64,000 nucleotides of DNA from Palaemon carinicauda (lineage: Eukaryota > Arthropoda > Malacostraca > Decapoda > Palaemonidae): positions 25,798,449-25,862,448 of the forward strand of contig NC_090767.1 of NCBI RefSeq assembly GCF_036898095.1, written 5' to 3'. Shown piece after piece: positions 30,580 through 42,500 of this stretch; positions within the stretch are counted from its first letter, which is position 1, and each line of letters begins with the position of its first letter. The translations under genes were made by a program, and so were the position numbers. Under the pieces are notes generated by a model. That model saw only the letters and a program-made list of their open reading frames with translations. It searched no databases and was not told where the DNA came from.

Positions 30580-31199
30580 TCCGTCGGGAAGGCCCCTTCC
30601 CCCTCGCAGACGTTTTCTCCTCCTGTGGACGAACCTTTACCATCCTCGGGAGAATCCAGTGAGGTGAGACACTCTTCCACGGCACCAATAGGAGGAACCC
30701 CACCTCAAGGAAGAGAAACGTCTCGCGTAGGAGGGAACTTCCAGACCACTTAGCTGGAGTCCTGTATCCCTCCCAGGAGGGAGCCCAAGGACTCCAAGAT
30801 GTTACCCAAATCATCGTCGAGGTTTCGTCCAGAGCCAGCCCTTCCCCGGGAGAACGTCCGCGTGTCCCCCCATGAAGAGCCAATGGGGACTGGAGACTTA
30901 GCTGCCAGTCCACAAGGAGGAGAGCAGCGCGAATCGGAGCACGCCTTCTGGCAGGTCCTTGGACTAATGAGGCAACTCAATAGTTTCAAGGATCCCGAGA
31001 CCGCCCCTCGCGAAGGCAAGGATACGGTCCTGGACCAGGTTTATGGCATTCAGAAGCCCCCTAAGACAAGTGCAGCCCTGCCCTGGTCCCAGGGGGTGAA
31101 GAGCGCCAGGGACAAGGTCGAGGGCCAGCTTTCCGAGCTCGCCTCCTTCAGCCGTTCTTCTGCCGGGAACAAGCTCCTCCCACCTCCTCGCGTGCAATA

Positions 31200-32561
31200 G
31201 AGGAGGTACTTCGAGATCATGGAGGAGCCTTGTTTAGCTCTTCCCCTCACCACTCCGGGGAAGAGCTCTCCAGGGGTCGCTCTGTAGAGAAACTCAACGC
31301 CCGGCAGGTGACATTCACGGCGTCGGAGGTCCTGAGCCAGGAGAAGGTCGCGAAGTGTGCCATGCAGGCTACTTCGTGGCTGGATGTCTGGCTAGGGTCT
31401 CTGGGCATCCTGTTGCACTCTGAGGACTTGTCCAAGGAGAGCAATAGGAAGGCCCTGGAGACCTTCCTCCTCTCGGGAATGCGCTCGATCGAGTTTTTAG
31501 CTCACCAGGTCACTAACCTGTGGGCTAACTCGATTCTCAAGTGCCGTGATACGATGACCGAGAGGTTCCACCCGAAGGTCCCCGCTATGGATGTCAGCAA
31601 GCTCAGACATTCCTCCATCCTTGGAGGAAGCCTGTTTGAGCCCAAGGACGTAGAACGGACAGCTGAGAGGTGGAGGAAGACGAGTCAAGATTCACTCCTC
31701 CAGAAGGCCCTTACATCTTGGCCCTACAAGCCTCCTGCTCCTCAACAACAACAACAGCCTCACAGGACACCGAAGCAGGCTCTGGCTGCTAAGACCAAGG
31801 TGTCTAAACCGCAGCCCTTTCCTGTCAAAGACAAGAGGAGCGCAAAGTCCTCCAGGGGAGCGGCCGAGGCCGCAAGCGCTAGGATTGGCAATCCCCCTGC
31901 GTGTCCACCTGTGGGGGGATGCCTACAAAGTTGCGTGCTCAGGTGGCAGCAACTCGGGGCCGATTCCTGGACGACCTCTGTGGTCGGACAAGGATATCGC
32001 GTCCCGTTCATTTCATCTCAACCTCCCCTGACAGCGAATCCAGTGTCATTGAGCTCCCTTACCATGGGATCGGTAAAGGGGCTAGCCCTTCGGGCAGAAG
32101 TCGAGACCATGCTCAAGAAGGATGCTCTCCAGGAGGTCGTGGACGGCTCCCCAGGCTTCTTCAGTAGACTCTTTCCTGTAAAGAAGGCGTCTGGAGGCTG
32201 GAGACCCGTCATCGACCTCTCAGCCCTGAACAAGTTTGTCAAGCAAACTTCGTTTAGCATGGAGACAGCAGACACGGTCAGACTTGCAGTGAGACTGCAA
32301 GACTTAATGTGCACACTGGATCTGAAGGACGCGTACTTCCAGATCCCAATCCATCCGTCTTCCAGGAAGTTCCTACGTTTCAGCCTAGACAACAAGATCT
32401 ACCAGTTCAAGGTGCTGTGTTTCGGTCTCTCCACACCACCTCAGATGTTCACCAGAGTGTTCACACTGATATCTTCGTGGGCGCACAGGAACGGCATCCG
32501 TCTCCTTTGTTATCTAGACGACTGGCTGATCCTGGCAGACTCGGAGTCGACCCTTCTTTGA
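31200..32561 (+). pseudogene. Gag C-terminus fused in frame to RT, type 1 copy 4
   Basis: One frame (31230-32561) runs through gag blocks KVAKCAMQATSWLDVWLG, FLAHQVTNLWANSIL and PYKPPAPQQQQQ into RT without a stop. RT blocks follow: GSPGFFSRLFPVKKASGG, PVIDLSALNKFVK, CTLDLKDAYFQIPIHPSS, YQFKVLCFGLSTPPQMF and the catalytic LCYLDDWLILADS with intact Asp-Asp. It ends at a TGA at 32559-32561 where copy 3 has Arg (LLRHRDK). This is the least damaged RT of type 1 in the window and shows that gag and RT share a frame. Confidence 0.87.
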
Positions 32562-33110
32562 CACCGAGACAGGCTTCTGGGAATTTGCCAAGATCTAGGG
32601 ATCATGGTAAATCTCGAGAAGTCCTCTCTGCTCCCAACACAACGACTGGTATATCTAGGCTTGATATTAGACACCGATCTCCACAGAGCCTTTCCATCAG
32701 ACGACAGGATAACAAGGCTGAGGAGGGTTGCAAAGCCTTTTCTCAGTCGAGAAGACCTTGCAGCCCAATCGTGGTTACGTCTTTTAGGTCACCTAGCCTC
32801 CTTGGCCCGTCTAGTTCCCACCGGCCGCCTCAGGTTGGATCCCTGCAGTGGCGGCTCAAGTCCCGGTGGAATCAAGGCATTGATTCCCCGGACTTCCTGG
32901 TCCCAATAGGACCTGCGGAACGGACGGACCTGCAGTGGTGGCTGACCGACGACAACCTTCGAAAGGGAGTGGATCTTCTCGTCCTTCCCCCAGATTTGAT
33001 GCTGTATTCGGACGCGTCAAAAGAAGGGTGGGCGGCCCACGTTCTGAATCAGAGGGCCTCAGGCCTATGGTCAGAATCAGAAAAGTACCTCCACATCATC
33101 CTTCTTAATG
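32562..33110 (+). pseudogene. RT thumb and first RNase H block, type 1 copy 4
   Basis: After the stop the frame continues MVNLEKSSLLPTQRLVYLG and DDRITRLRRVAKPFLSRE. Past a small deletion near 32834 it reads ERTDLQWWLTDDNLRKGVD and LMLYSDASKEGWAAHVL with the first RNase H Asp. The element ends about 50 bp later at a junction with unrelated sequence. Confidence 0.82.
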
Positions 33111-33900
33111 AGAGAATGCCTTGATGAAGTCATTGAGCTTCAGCACGGCATTTCACTCCCGTGCTGAAACTTGGTGACGGGCAAGAGGGCTTTTGAACTT
33201 GGGGAAATTGCTCCCCCAGTTCGAATCTAAATTTCTCTCTTAATTATCTTTTTCTTCCTCTTTATATTGCTTCAACCTTCTAATACAATAAACTTTCCTT
33301 CATGATGCTGTCCCAACCCTATGAGTAAAATTTCCCATATGTATATGTGTATATTTTTACATATATATGTATGTTTATTTATTTTTTTTTTTTCTTCTCT
33401 CTTTATGGCATGGATGTTTCTTCATCTGTTATTACCAATTGGGCGGATGTTTCTACATCCGGTATTGCTGCCTGCTTTGATGAATGGGAAAGGTGTCACG
33501 GTTGGGAGGTGTTAGTGCTCAAAGCTATATGTGAGAGTATTGGATGATCTCAGCCATCCCGAAGATGGTTTGGACCTTTTTGGCGGAACTATTCTCAAGT
33601 GTTGGGTCTTCGGAATCCAGGGGGATCCAATGCTTGGGGTAGGACTCTCGGCTTTTGGCCGGAAGCCCGTCATTACAGATATGGGGAGGATGATCCCATA
33701 GTTTCTTGGTCTCGGTCCTAACAGGCGGGTTCAGCTTACACCTGTGCCTCTATATCTGTTTTGATGCTATCCTTCGGGTAGGGTATGGAGTGGACCATCT
33801 GGGTTGTATACTCTCACTGTGCTGGTAGTGGAGAGTGCAAATTTCCTTCCCAACATGTGATGCCTTAATGTTCTCAAGGAGGTAAATCAAACTATTCAAA
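33111..33900 (+). other. Unassigned DNA between two DIRS fragments
   Basis: Contains a perfect 10-bp hairpin (TTCAGCACGG ... CCGTGCTGAA) at about 33139-33168 and a T-rich tract around 33379-33392. A 66-residue frame at 33347-33547 has no recognised motif. It could be gag or leader of the type 2 element, but I see no homology to support that. Confidence 0.4.
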
Positions 33901-33918
33901 AAATCACCAGCCCCACTT

Positions 33919-35299
33919 TTGAAGGTTTCACGAAAACCCTCAGTGCCTTCAGCTACACGCGTGGAGGTCATTGAGCGTCTATTAACCCTTTTACCCCCAA
34001 AGGACGTACTGGTACGTTTCACAAAACTCATCCCTTTACCCCCATGGACATACCGGTACGTCCTTGCAAAAAAATGCTATAAAAATTCATTTTTTCATAT
34101 TTTTAATAATTTTCCAAGAGAATGAGACCAACCTGACCTCTCTATGACAAAAATTAAGGCTGTTAGAGCAATTTAAAAAATATATACTGCAAAATGTGCT
34201 GGGGAAAAAATAACCCCTTGGGGGTTAAGGGTTGGAAATTTCCAAAGAGCCTGGGGGTAAAAGGGTTAAGGAAAGAAGGATACTCGGAGAAGACAGCTTC
34301 GAGGATGTCAGGGGACCTTCGGAAGTCCTCGAGCGTGGTGTAACAGGCCAAGTGGGCCACGTTTGTGAAGTGGTGTGCCACACAGAATCTGAGACCTCTC
34401 GATGCATCAGTCCACAAGATTGCAGACTTCCTGGTCCACCTGAGGGACGACCTGGGGGTCTCCATTCCAGCCATCAAGGGGGTCCGAGCGGCTCTGGGTC
34501 AGGTATTTCAACTCAGAGGCATCGACCTGGGGGCCTCTCGCCAGATTTCCATGCTCATCAGAAGTTTCGAGAAATCTTGTTCCCCCCGCGCCTCTCGGGT
34601 CCCGCAGTGGGACGTAGCCAAGGTTCTCAAGGTTTTGACAAGGCCTCCCTTCGAACCCCTCAAGGATATCGTGGATAAAGACCTCACCCTCAAGACAGTG
34701 TTCATACTAGCTCTAGCCTCAGCCAAGAGTGTGAGTGAGCTCCATGGCTTGTTGTTCGAGGTCTTGCACTCGAAAGGATGGAAGGACCTGTCCTTTCCTT
34801 TAAGTTTCTGCCTGAATTTGTGACCAAGACTCAGAACCCGGCCATTGCAGACCCGAGGTTCGAGGGGTTCTTGGTCCCGGCGATCCCTCACTCAGACAAC
34901 CCGGAAGACTTGCTCCTGTGCCCAGTGAGAACAGTCAGGAAATACCTTAGCAGGACAGCCAGACTCCGGCTGGCCATCAAAAGTCTGTTTGTCTCCTCAG
35001 GCCAAGTAAAGAGGGTGGTGTCAAAGAACACGATCATCTGGCTTCGGCAAGTCATCAAGAGAGCTTACGACAGTGAGGGGTCTGCAGTCCTTGGTACCCC
35101 GCGACCCCATGATATTAGAGGTCTTAGCACTTCTTTGCCATTTGACAGCAACATGGCAGTAGGTCAAATCATGCGGGAAGGCACATGGTCCAGGCAGTCC
35201 ACCTTTACGGCCCACTACCTGAAAGACTGTACGAGGAAGTCCCTGGACTCCTTCTCCATTGGACCAGTGATTTCCGCCATGCAACAAGTTTATAGCTAA
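33919..35299 (+). pseudogene. Tyrosine recombinase, type 2, split by a MITE
   Basis: The 5' piece reads SVPSATRVEVIERLL up to the MITE at 33982. After 34269 it continues with EGYSEKTASRMSGDLRKSS, an early TAA-containing frame, then AKWATFVKWCATQNLRPLDA. The core is well kept: IPAIKGVRAALGQVFQLRGI, PQWDVAKVLKVLTRPPFEPL and KTVFILALASAKSVSELHG, where the first catalytic Arg reads Ser. After one frame change near 34800 it shows RPHDIRGLSTSLPF (HxxR) and STFTAHYLKDCT (Tyr). Ends with a TAA at 35297. Inactive through insertion, stop, frameshift and the Arg change. Confidence 0.85.
33982..34269. mobile_element. piggyBac-type MITE in type 2 YR
   Basis: TTAA at 33982-33985 and again at 34266-34269 flank 14-bp perfect terminal inverted repeats, CCCTTTTACCCCCA and TGGGGGTAAAAGGG. 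A second, internal inverted pair (CCCTTTACCCCCA near 34032 and TTGGGGGTTAAGGG near 34219) is present. TTAA duplication and CCC ends are typical of piggyBac. No transposase frame; about 288 bp, so non-autonomous. Removing it and one TTAA rejoins the YR frame. Confidence 0.85.
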
Positions 35300-35605
35300 A
35301 AGACCCGGGTAGCCCGAGGGAAGTAATTGCAAGCGACACAAGTTTCCTCCTTACTCCCCTTCCTTGCTACCCTTTTTCCCTTTCCTTTCCTCCTCCCATG
35401 TGAGAGATGGATGTTGTGGAAGCCCATGTCCGGATTATTTATAAAAGTGTGTTATACAAACAGGTAGACTTTTGCGTGCTTCCCCCGACTCTCCTACCCT
35501 GTCGTTGTGTCGTCTGGACCTAGCCTCCTATCTAGGTCCTGTGTCCTGGAATGGTAGTGGTGGGTCTTCCGGCCTGTAAGTCCAACCCCGCCTCCTAAAG
35601 TGTAA
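35300..35605 (+). other. Non-coding tail of type 2 element
   Basis: About 300 bp between the YR stop and the ICR. No gene was seen. Confidence 0.6.
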
Positions 35606-36000
35606 GTCTCCTAAGAAAGTAGTTCGAGGTAAATACTCCGTGTTGGAACAAATCACAAATTTTAAGTGATTTATATCTTTCCTAACAGTACTTACCTCGA
35701 ACTACTTTCGGGTTATTGCCCACCCATCCTGCCCCGAGTGCCTTACAGGAGTTCAAAGTAGTACCTAACATATGCTTACTGGCGACACAGACCTAGTAGC
35801 GCACTCTCGAGCGCTGACCCCGGGTCGCCTCAGGGCGAGTATCCATCCGCCACGGAGGGACCCGACAAGGGAAAACGGAGATAGGGGGAACTGCGCCAAA
35901 TTCTTGGTCGGTTAGGGAGGAGATCCCAGATACTCCTAAGAAAGTAGTTCGAAGTAAATACTGTTAGGAAAAATACAAATTACTTAAAATTTGTGATTTT
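35606..36000 (+). repeat. ICR and right ITR, type 2 DIRS
   Basis: The left-end complement 35606-35650 (AAGTAGTTCGAGGTAAATAC, then CCGTGTTGGAACA) joins the right-end complement 35651-35710. The latter pairs with 35938-36000 over about 60 bp with few mismatches. The left-end complement is found in direct form at 19322-19366. Confidence 0.8.
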
Positions 36001-36597
36001 AGACGTACTAATGATAACCGCGTGTAATTTCAAGTACTATATTCAAAATAAAAAAGTTTGATAACATGCAATTTATGGAAGCATAAAGCTATTTTCTTTT
36101 TATAACCCCTTCCCCCCTCTTCAACATATCTTGCTAATTATTGCTTTCCCAGAATTTAAATAATCCCCTAATTACTGTGCAAGAAGGGGAGAACTGCAGG
36201 ATTCCATTATATTGGAGTAAATGGAGAGCGTGGTGTTCTATACTATGCCCTACGACTTTGATATATTGAATATTGCTCCAATTAAATTAAGTAAACGTTA
36301 TAGAGACTGAGTTAAGTGACTTTATGAATGATTTGGCCAAATCAAAAGTGATTCAGGACCAAAACCTTTATAAGCCAGCATTGCACTTGCACGATTTCCG
36401 CTTCTGCAATGCCGTGTAATGCATCGTGTCAGAAATTAGTCTTCATGCAATGACGTAAAAATGGTCGTTCACTAATGAAATACCTTCTGTGACTAGAGTA
36501 AATCACTGATATTAATATTGGCGCTAACTGTACTAATAGAGAATTTTGAGACTGCTAAATTTGACACACATTCATTTTCGTGATGTCTAGCCTAGTC
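36001..36597. other. Unique AT-rich DNA, nothing recognised
   Basis: About 600 bp between the type 2 right end and the satellite. No frame, repeat or motif was recognised. Confidence 0.5.
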
Positions 36598-39500
36598 TTG
36601 TGGAATTTGGCCAGTTTTGATGGAATTTTATCAATTTTTGTGTAATTTGGCCGATTCTCGTGCCATTTGGTCAATTCTCATGTCAGTTGGGCAATTTTCG
36701 TGAAAATTAGTCAGTTCGCATGCCAGTTGGACAACTTTCGTGCCATTTGACCAATTTTCGTGCCAGTTCGCCAATTCTCAGGCCAGTTGGCCAATTCTCA
36801 TATCAGTTGCCCAATTCTTGTGCAAATTAGCTAATTCTCGTGCCAGTTGGCCAATTCTTGTGCCATTTGACCAATTATTATGACAGTTGGCCAATTCTCC
36901 TGCAAATTAGCCAATTTCCATGCCAGTTGGCCAATTCTCGTGTCATTTGTCAAATTTTTGCGGTAGTTGGCCAATTCTCATGCCAGCCAGTCAATTTTTG
37001 TGTCAGTCAGTCAATTCTTGTGCATGTTGGCCAATTCTTGTACCAGTTGGCCAATTCTCATACCAGTTGGCCAATTCTTTAGCCAATTGGCCAAATCTCT
37101 TGTCAGTTGGCCAATTATCATACAAGTTGGTCAATTCTTGTGCCATTCAGTTAATTCCTGTGCAAGTTGGACAATTCTTGTGCCAGTTGGACAATTCTTG
37201 TGCCAGTTAGCCAATTCTCCCACAAGTTGGTCAATTATCGCAAAAGCTGGCCAATTCTTGTGCCAGTCAGTCAATTCTCGTGTAAGTTTGTCAATTCTTG
37301 AGCCAGTTGGCAAATTCTCGTGCCAGTTGGCCAATTATCGTACAAGTTGGCCAATTCTTGTGCCAGTTGGCCGATTCTTGTGCCATTCAGTCAATATTTG
37401 TGCAAGTTAGCCAATTCTAATGTAAGTTGGCCAATTCTCGAGCAAGTTGGCCAATTCTCATGCCAATTGGCTAATTCCCATGCCAGTTGGCCAATTCCCA
37501 TGCCAGTTGGCCAATTCTCGTGCCAGTTGGCCAATTCTTGTGCCAGTTGGCCAATTCTCGTGCCAGGGAGTCAATTTTTGTGCAAGTTGGCCAATTCTCG
37601 AGCAAGTTGGCCAATTCTCGTGCCAGGGAGTCAATTTTTGTGCAAGTTGGCCAATTCTCGAGCAAGTTGGCCAATTCTCGTGCCAGTTGGCCAATTCTCA
37701 TTTCAGTTGGCCAATTCTTGTGCCAGTCAGTCAATTCTTGTGCAAGTTGGCCAATTATCGTACAAGTTGGCCAATTATCGTAAAAGTTGGCCAATTATCG
37801 TACAAGTTGGCCAATTCTTGTGCCATTCAGTTAATTCCTGTGCAAGTTGGCCAATTCTTGTGCCAGTTGGTCGATTCTTGTGCCAGTCAGTCAATTTTTG
37901 TGCAAGTTGGCCAATTCTCGAGCAAGTTGGCCAATTCTCGAGCAAGTTGGCCAATTCTCGAGCAAGTTGGCCAATTCTCGAGCAAGTTGGCCAATTCCCA
38001 TGCCAGTTGGCCAATTTTCGTGCCAGTTGGCCAATTCTCGTTTCAGTTGGCCAATTCTTGTGACAGTCAGTCAATTCTTGTGCCAGTTGGCCAATTCTTG
38101 TGACAGTCAGTCAATTCTTGTGCCAGTTGGCCAATTCTTGTGACAGTTGGCCAATTCTCGTTTCAGTTGGCCAACTCTTGTGCCAGTTAGTCAATTTTTG
38201 TGCCAGTTGGCCAATTCTTGAGCAAGTTGGCCAATTCTCGTGCCAGTTGGCCAATTCTTGTGCCAGTCAGTCAATTCTTGTGCCATTTGGCCAATTCTCG
38301 TTTCAGTTGGCCAATTCTCATACCAGTTGGCCAATTCTTTAGCCAATTGGCCAAATCTCTTGTCAGTTGGCCAATTATCATACAAGTTGGTCAATTCTTG
38401 TGCCATTCAGTTAATTCCTGTGCAAGTTGGACAATTCTTGTGCCAGTTGGACAATTCTTGTGCCAGTTAGCCAATTCTCCCACAAGTCGGTCAATTATCG
38501 CAAAAGCTGGCCAATTCTTGTGCCAGTCAGTCAATTCTCGTGTAAGTTTGTCAATTCTTGAGCCAGTTGGCAAATTCTCGTGCCAGTTGGCCAATTATCG
38601 TACAAGTTGGCCAATTCTTGTGCCAGTTGGCCGATTCTTGTGCCATTCAGTCAATATTTGTGCAAGTTAGCCAATTCTAATGTAAGTTGGCCAATTCTCG
38701 AGCAAGTTGGCCAATTCTCATGCCAATTGGCTAATTCCCATGCCATTTGGCCAATTCTCGTGCCAGTTGGCCAATTCTTGTGCCAGTTGGCCAATTCTCG
38801 TGCCAGGGAGTCAATTTTTGTGCAAGTTGGCCAATTCTCGAGCAAGTTGGCCAATTCTCGTGCCAGGGAGTCAATTTCTGTGCAAGTTGGCCAATTCTCG
38901 AGCAAGTTGGCCAATTCTCGTGCCAGTTGGCCAATTCTCATTTCAGTTGGCCAATTCTTGTGCCCGTCAGTCAATTCTTGTGCAAGTTTGTCAATTCTTG
39001 TGCCAGTTGGCCAATTATCGTACAAGTTGGCCAATTCTTGTGCCATTCAGTTAATTCCTGTGCAAGTTGGCCAATTCTTGTGCCAGTTGGTCGATTCTTG
39101 TGCCAGTCAGTCAATTTTTGTGCAAGTTAGCCAATTCTAATGTAAGTTAGCCAATTCTCGAGCAAGTTGGCCAATTCTCGAGCAAGTTGGCCAATTCTCA
39201 TGCCAATTGGCTAATTCCCATGCCAGTTGGCCAATTTTCGTGCCAGTTGGCCAATTCTCGTTTCAGTTGGCCAATTCTTGTGACAGTCAGTCAATTCTTG
39301 TGCCAGTTGGCCAATTCTTGTGACAGTCAGTCAATTCTTGTGCCAGTTGGCCAATTCTTGTGACAGTTGGCCAATTCTCGTTTCAGTTGGCCAACTCTTG
39401 TGCCAGTTAGTCAATTTTTGTGCCAGTTGGCCAATTCTCGAGCAAGTTGGCCAATTCTCATTTCAGTCAGTCAATTCTCGTGCCAGTTGGCCAATTCTTG

Positions 39501-42500
39501 TGCTAGTTAGCCAATTCTTGTGTAAGTTTGTCAATTCTTGTGCATGTTGGCCAATTCTTGTGTAAGTTTGTCAATTCTTATGCTAGTTGGCCAATTCTTG
39601 TGCCAGTTGGCCAATTCTTGTGCCAGTTGGCCAATTCTTGTGCTAGTTAGCCAATTCTTGTGTAAGTTTGTCAATTCTTGTGCATGTTGGCCAATTCTTG
39701 TGTAAGTTTGTCAATTCTTATGCTAGTTGGCCAATTCTTGTGCCAGTTGGCCAATTCTTGTGCTAGTTGGCCAATTATTGTGTAAGTTTGTCAATTCTTG
39801 TACATGTTGGCCAATTCTTGTGCCAGTTGGCCAATTCTTGTGTAAGTTTGTCAATTCTTGTGCATGTTGGCCAATTATTGTGCTAGTTGGCCAATTCTTG
39901 TGTAAGTTTGTCAATTCTTGTGCATGTTGGCCAATTCTTGTGCCAGTTGGCCAGTTCTTGTGTAAGTTTGTCAATTCTTGTGCCAGTTGGCCAATTCTTG
40001 TGCTAGTTGGCCAATTCTTGTGCTAGTTGGCCAATTCTCGTGCCAGTTGGCCAATTCTTGTGCTAGTTGGCCAATTCTTGTGTAAGTTTGTCAATTCTTG
40101 TGCATGTTGGCCAATTCTTGTGCCAGTTGGCCAATTCTTGTGCTAGTTGGCCAATTCTTGTGTAAGTTTGTCAATTCTTGTGCATGTTGGCCAATTATTG
40201 TGCTAGTTGGCCAATTCTTGTGTAAGTTTGTCAATTCTTGTGCATGTTGGCCAATTCTCGTGCCAGTTGGCCAATTCTCGTGCTAGTTGGCCAATTATTG
40301 TGCTAGTTGGCCAATTATTGTGCTAGTTGGCCAATTCTTGTGTAAGTTTGTCAATTCTTGTGCATGTTGGCCAATTCTCGTGCCAGTTGGCCAATTCTCG
40401 TGCTAGTTGGCCAATTATTGTGCTAGTTGGCCAATTCTTGTGTAAGTTTGTCAATTCTTGAGCATGTTGGCCAATTCTCGTGCCAGTTGGCCAATTCTTG
40501 TGCTAGTTGGCCAATTATTGTGCTAGTTGGCCAATTCTTGTGCATGTTGGCCGATTATTGTGCTAGTTGGCCAATTCTTGTGTAAGTTGGCCAATTCTTG
40601 TGCATGTTGGCCAATTCTTGTGCTAGTTGGCCAATTCTTGTGCCAGTTGGTCAATTCTTGTGCCAGTTGGTCAATTCTTGTGCATGTTGGCCAATTCTTG
40701 TGCCAGTTGGCCAATTTTTGTGCTAGTTGGCCAATTCTCGTGCCAGTTGGCCAATTCTTGTGCTAGTTGGCCAATTCTTGTGTAAGTTTGTCAATTCTTG
40801 TGCATGTTGGCCAATTATTGTGCTAGTTGGCCAATTCTTGTGTAAGTTTGTCAATTCTTGTGCATGTTGGCCAATGCTCGTGCCAGATGGCCAATTCTTG
40901 TGCTAGTTGGCCAATTATTGTGCTAGTTGGCCAATTCTTGTGTAAGTTTGTCAATTCTTGTGCATGTTGGCCAATTCTCGTGCCAGTTGGCCAATTCTCG
41001 TGCTAGTTGGCCAATTATTGTGCTAGTTGGCCAATTCTTGTGTAAGTTTGTCAATTCTTGTGCATGTTGGCCAATTCTCGTGCCAGTTGGCCAATTCTTG
41101 TTCTAGTTGGCCAATTCTTGTGTAAGTTTGTCAATTCTTGTGCATGTTGGCCAATTCTCGTGCCAGTTGGCCAATTCTCGTGCTAGTTGGCCAATTATTG
41201 TGCTAGTTGGCCAATTCTTGTGTAAGTTTGTCAATTCTTGTGCATGTTGGCCAATTCTCGTGCCAGTTGGCCAATTCTTGTGCTAGTTGGCCAATTATTG
41301 TGCTAGTTGGCCAATTCTTGTGTAAGTTTGTCAATTCTTGTGCATGTTGGCCAATTCTCGTGCCAGTTGGCCGATTCTTGTGTAAGTTTGTCAATTCTTG
41401 TGTAAGTTTGTCAATTCTTGTGCATGTTGGCCAATTCTTGTGCCAGTTGGCCAATTCTTGTGCTAGTTGGCCAATTATTGTGCTAGTTGGCCAATTCTTG
41501 TGTAAGTTTGTCAATTCTTGAGCCAGTTGGCAAATTCTCGTGCCAGTTGGCCAATTACCGTACAAGTTGGCCAATTCTTGTGCCAGTTGGCCGATTCTTG
41601 TGCCATTCAGTCAATATTTGTGCAAGTTAGCCAATTCTAATGTAAGTTGGCCAATTCTCGAGCAAGTTGGCCAATTCTCATGCCAATTGGCTAATTCCCA
41701 TGCCAGTTGGCCAATTCCCATGCCAGTTGGCCAATTCTCGTGCCAGTTGGCCAATTCTTGTGCCAGTTGGCCAATTCTCGTGCCAGGGAGTCAATTTTTG
41801 TGCAAGTTGGCCAATTCTCGAGCAAGTTGGCCAATTCTCGTGCCAGGGAGTCAATTTTTGTGCAAGTTGGCCAATTCTCGAGCAAGTTGGCCAATTCTCG
41901 TGCCAGTTGGCCAATTCTCATTTCAGTTGGCCAATTCTTGTGCCAGTCAGTCAATTCTTGTGCAAGTTGGCCAATTATCGTACAAGTTGGCCAATTATCG
42001 TAAAAGTTGGCCAATTATCGTACAAGTTGGCCAATTCTTGTGCCATTCAGTTAATTCCTGTGCAAGTTGGCCAATTCTTGTGCCAGTTGGTCGATTCTTG
42101 TGCCAGTCAGTCAATTTTTGTGCAAGTTGGCCAATTCTCGAGCAAGTTGGCCAATTCTCGAGCAAGTTGGCCAATTCTCGAGCAAGTTGGCCAATTCCCA
42201 TGCCAGTTGGCCAATTTTCGTGCCAGTTGGCCAATTCTCGTTTCAGTTGGCCAATTCTTGTGACAGTCAGTCAATTCTTGTGCCAGTTGGCCAATTCTTG
42301 TGACAGTCAGTCAATTCTTGTGCCAGTTGGCCAATTCTTGTGACAGTTGGCCAATTCTCGTTTCAGTTGGCCAACTCTTGTGCCAGTTAGTCAATTTTTG
42401 TGCCAGTTGGCCAATTCTTGAGCAAGTTGGCCAATTCTCGTGCCAGTTGGCCAATTCTTGTGCCAGTCAGTCAATTCTTGTGCCATTTGGCCAATTCTCG

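Larger units (their letters stand above)
27463..31199 (+). pseudogene. Gag, type 1 copy 4
   Basis: The ATG at 27463 opens MQKGPGLHDRPRGTFMSAIE, then a Cys-rich block CPQCRGQRC...CMECWEW, possibly metal-binding. Frameshifts follow near 27690, and stops occur in the middle (for example before LGAAV at 27979 and after QLSPAC). The middle is Arg/Ser/Pro-rich (RQRSPARQRSPDLQRSP) and contains an 18-bp array at 29488-29935. The C-terminal half shows MKPALADLG, PPLKRRRGVDF and KTSAALPWSQGVKS. A 128-bp tandem duplication at 30324-30579 shifts the frame. A TAG at 31198-31200 interrupts the junction with the next frame. Confidence 0.82.
27149..33110 (+). mobile_element. DIRS-like retrotransposon type 1, copy 4 (5' two thirds)
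   Basis: Has a true left end, leader, full-length but damaged gag, RT and the start of RNase H, then breaks off at about 33110 after the codons YLHI. YR and the right end are missing. It supplies the N-terminal gag and gag-RT junction absent from the other copies. Confidence 0.85.
33901..36000 (+). mobile_element. DIRS-like retrotransposon type 2 (3' part)
   Basis: Consists of YR, a tail, an ICR and a right ITR. The YR is clearly related to type 1 but the termini are different, so it is a separate family. Its ICR predicts the left end found at 19321. Pol and gag are not visible upstream; the left limit is uncertain. A 288-bp MITE sits inside YR. Confidence 0.78.
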
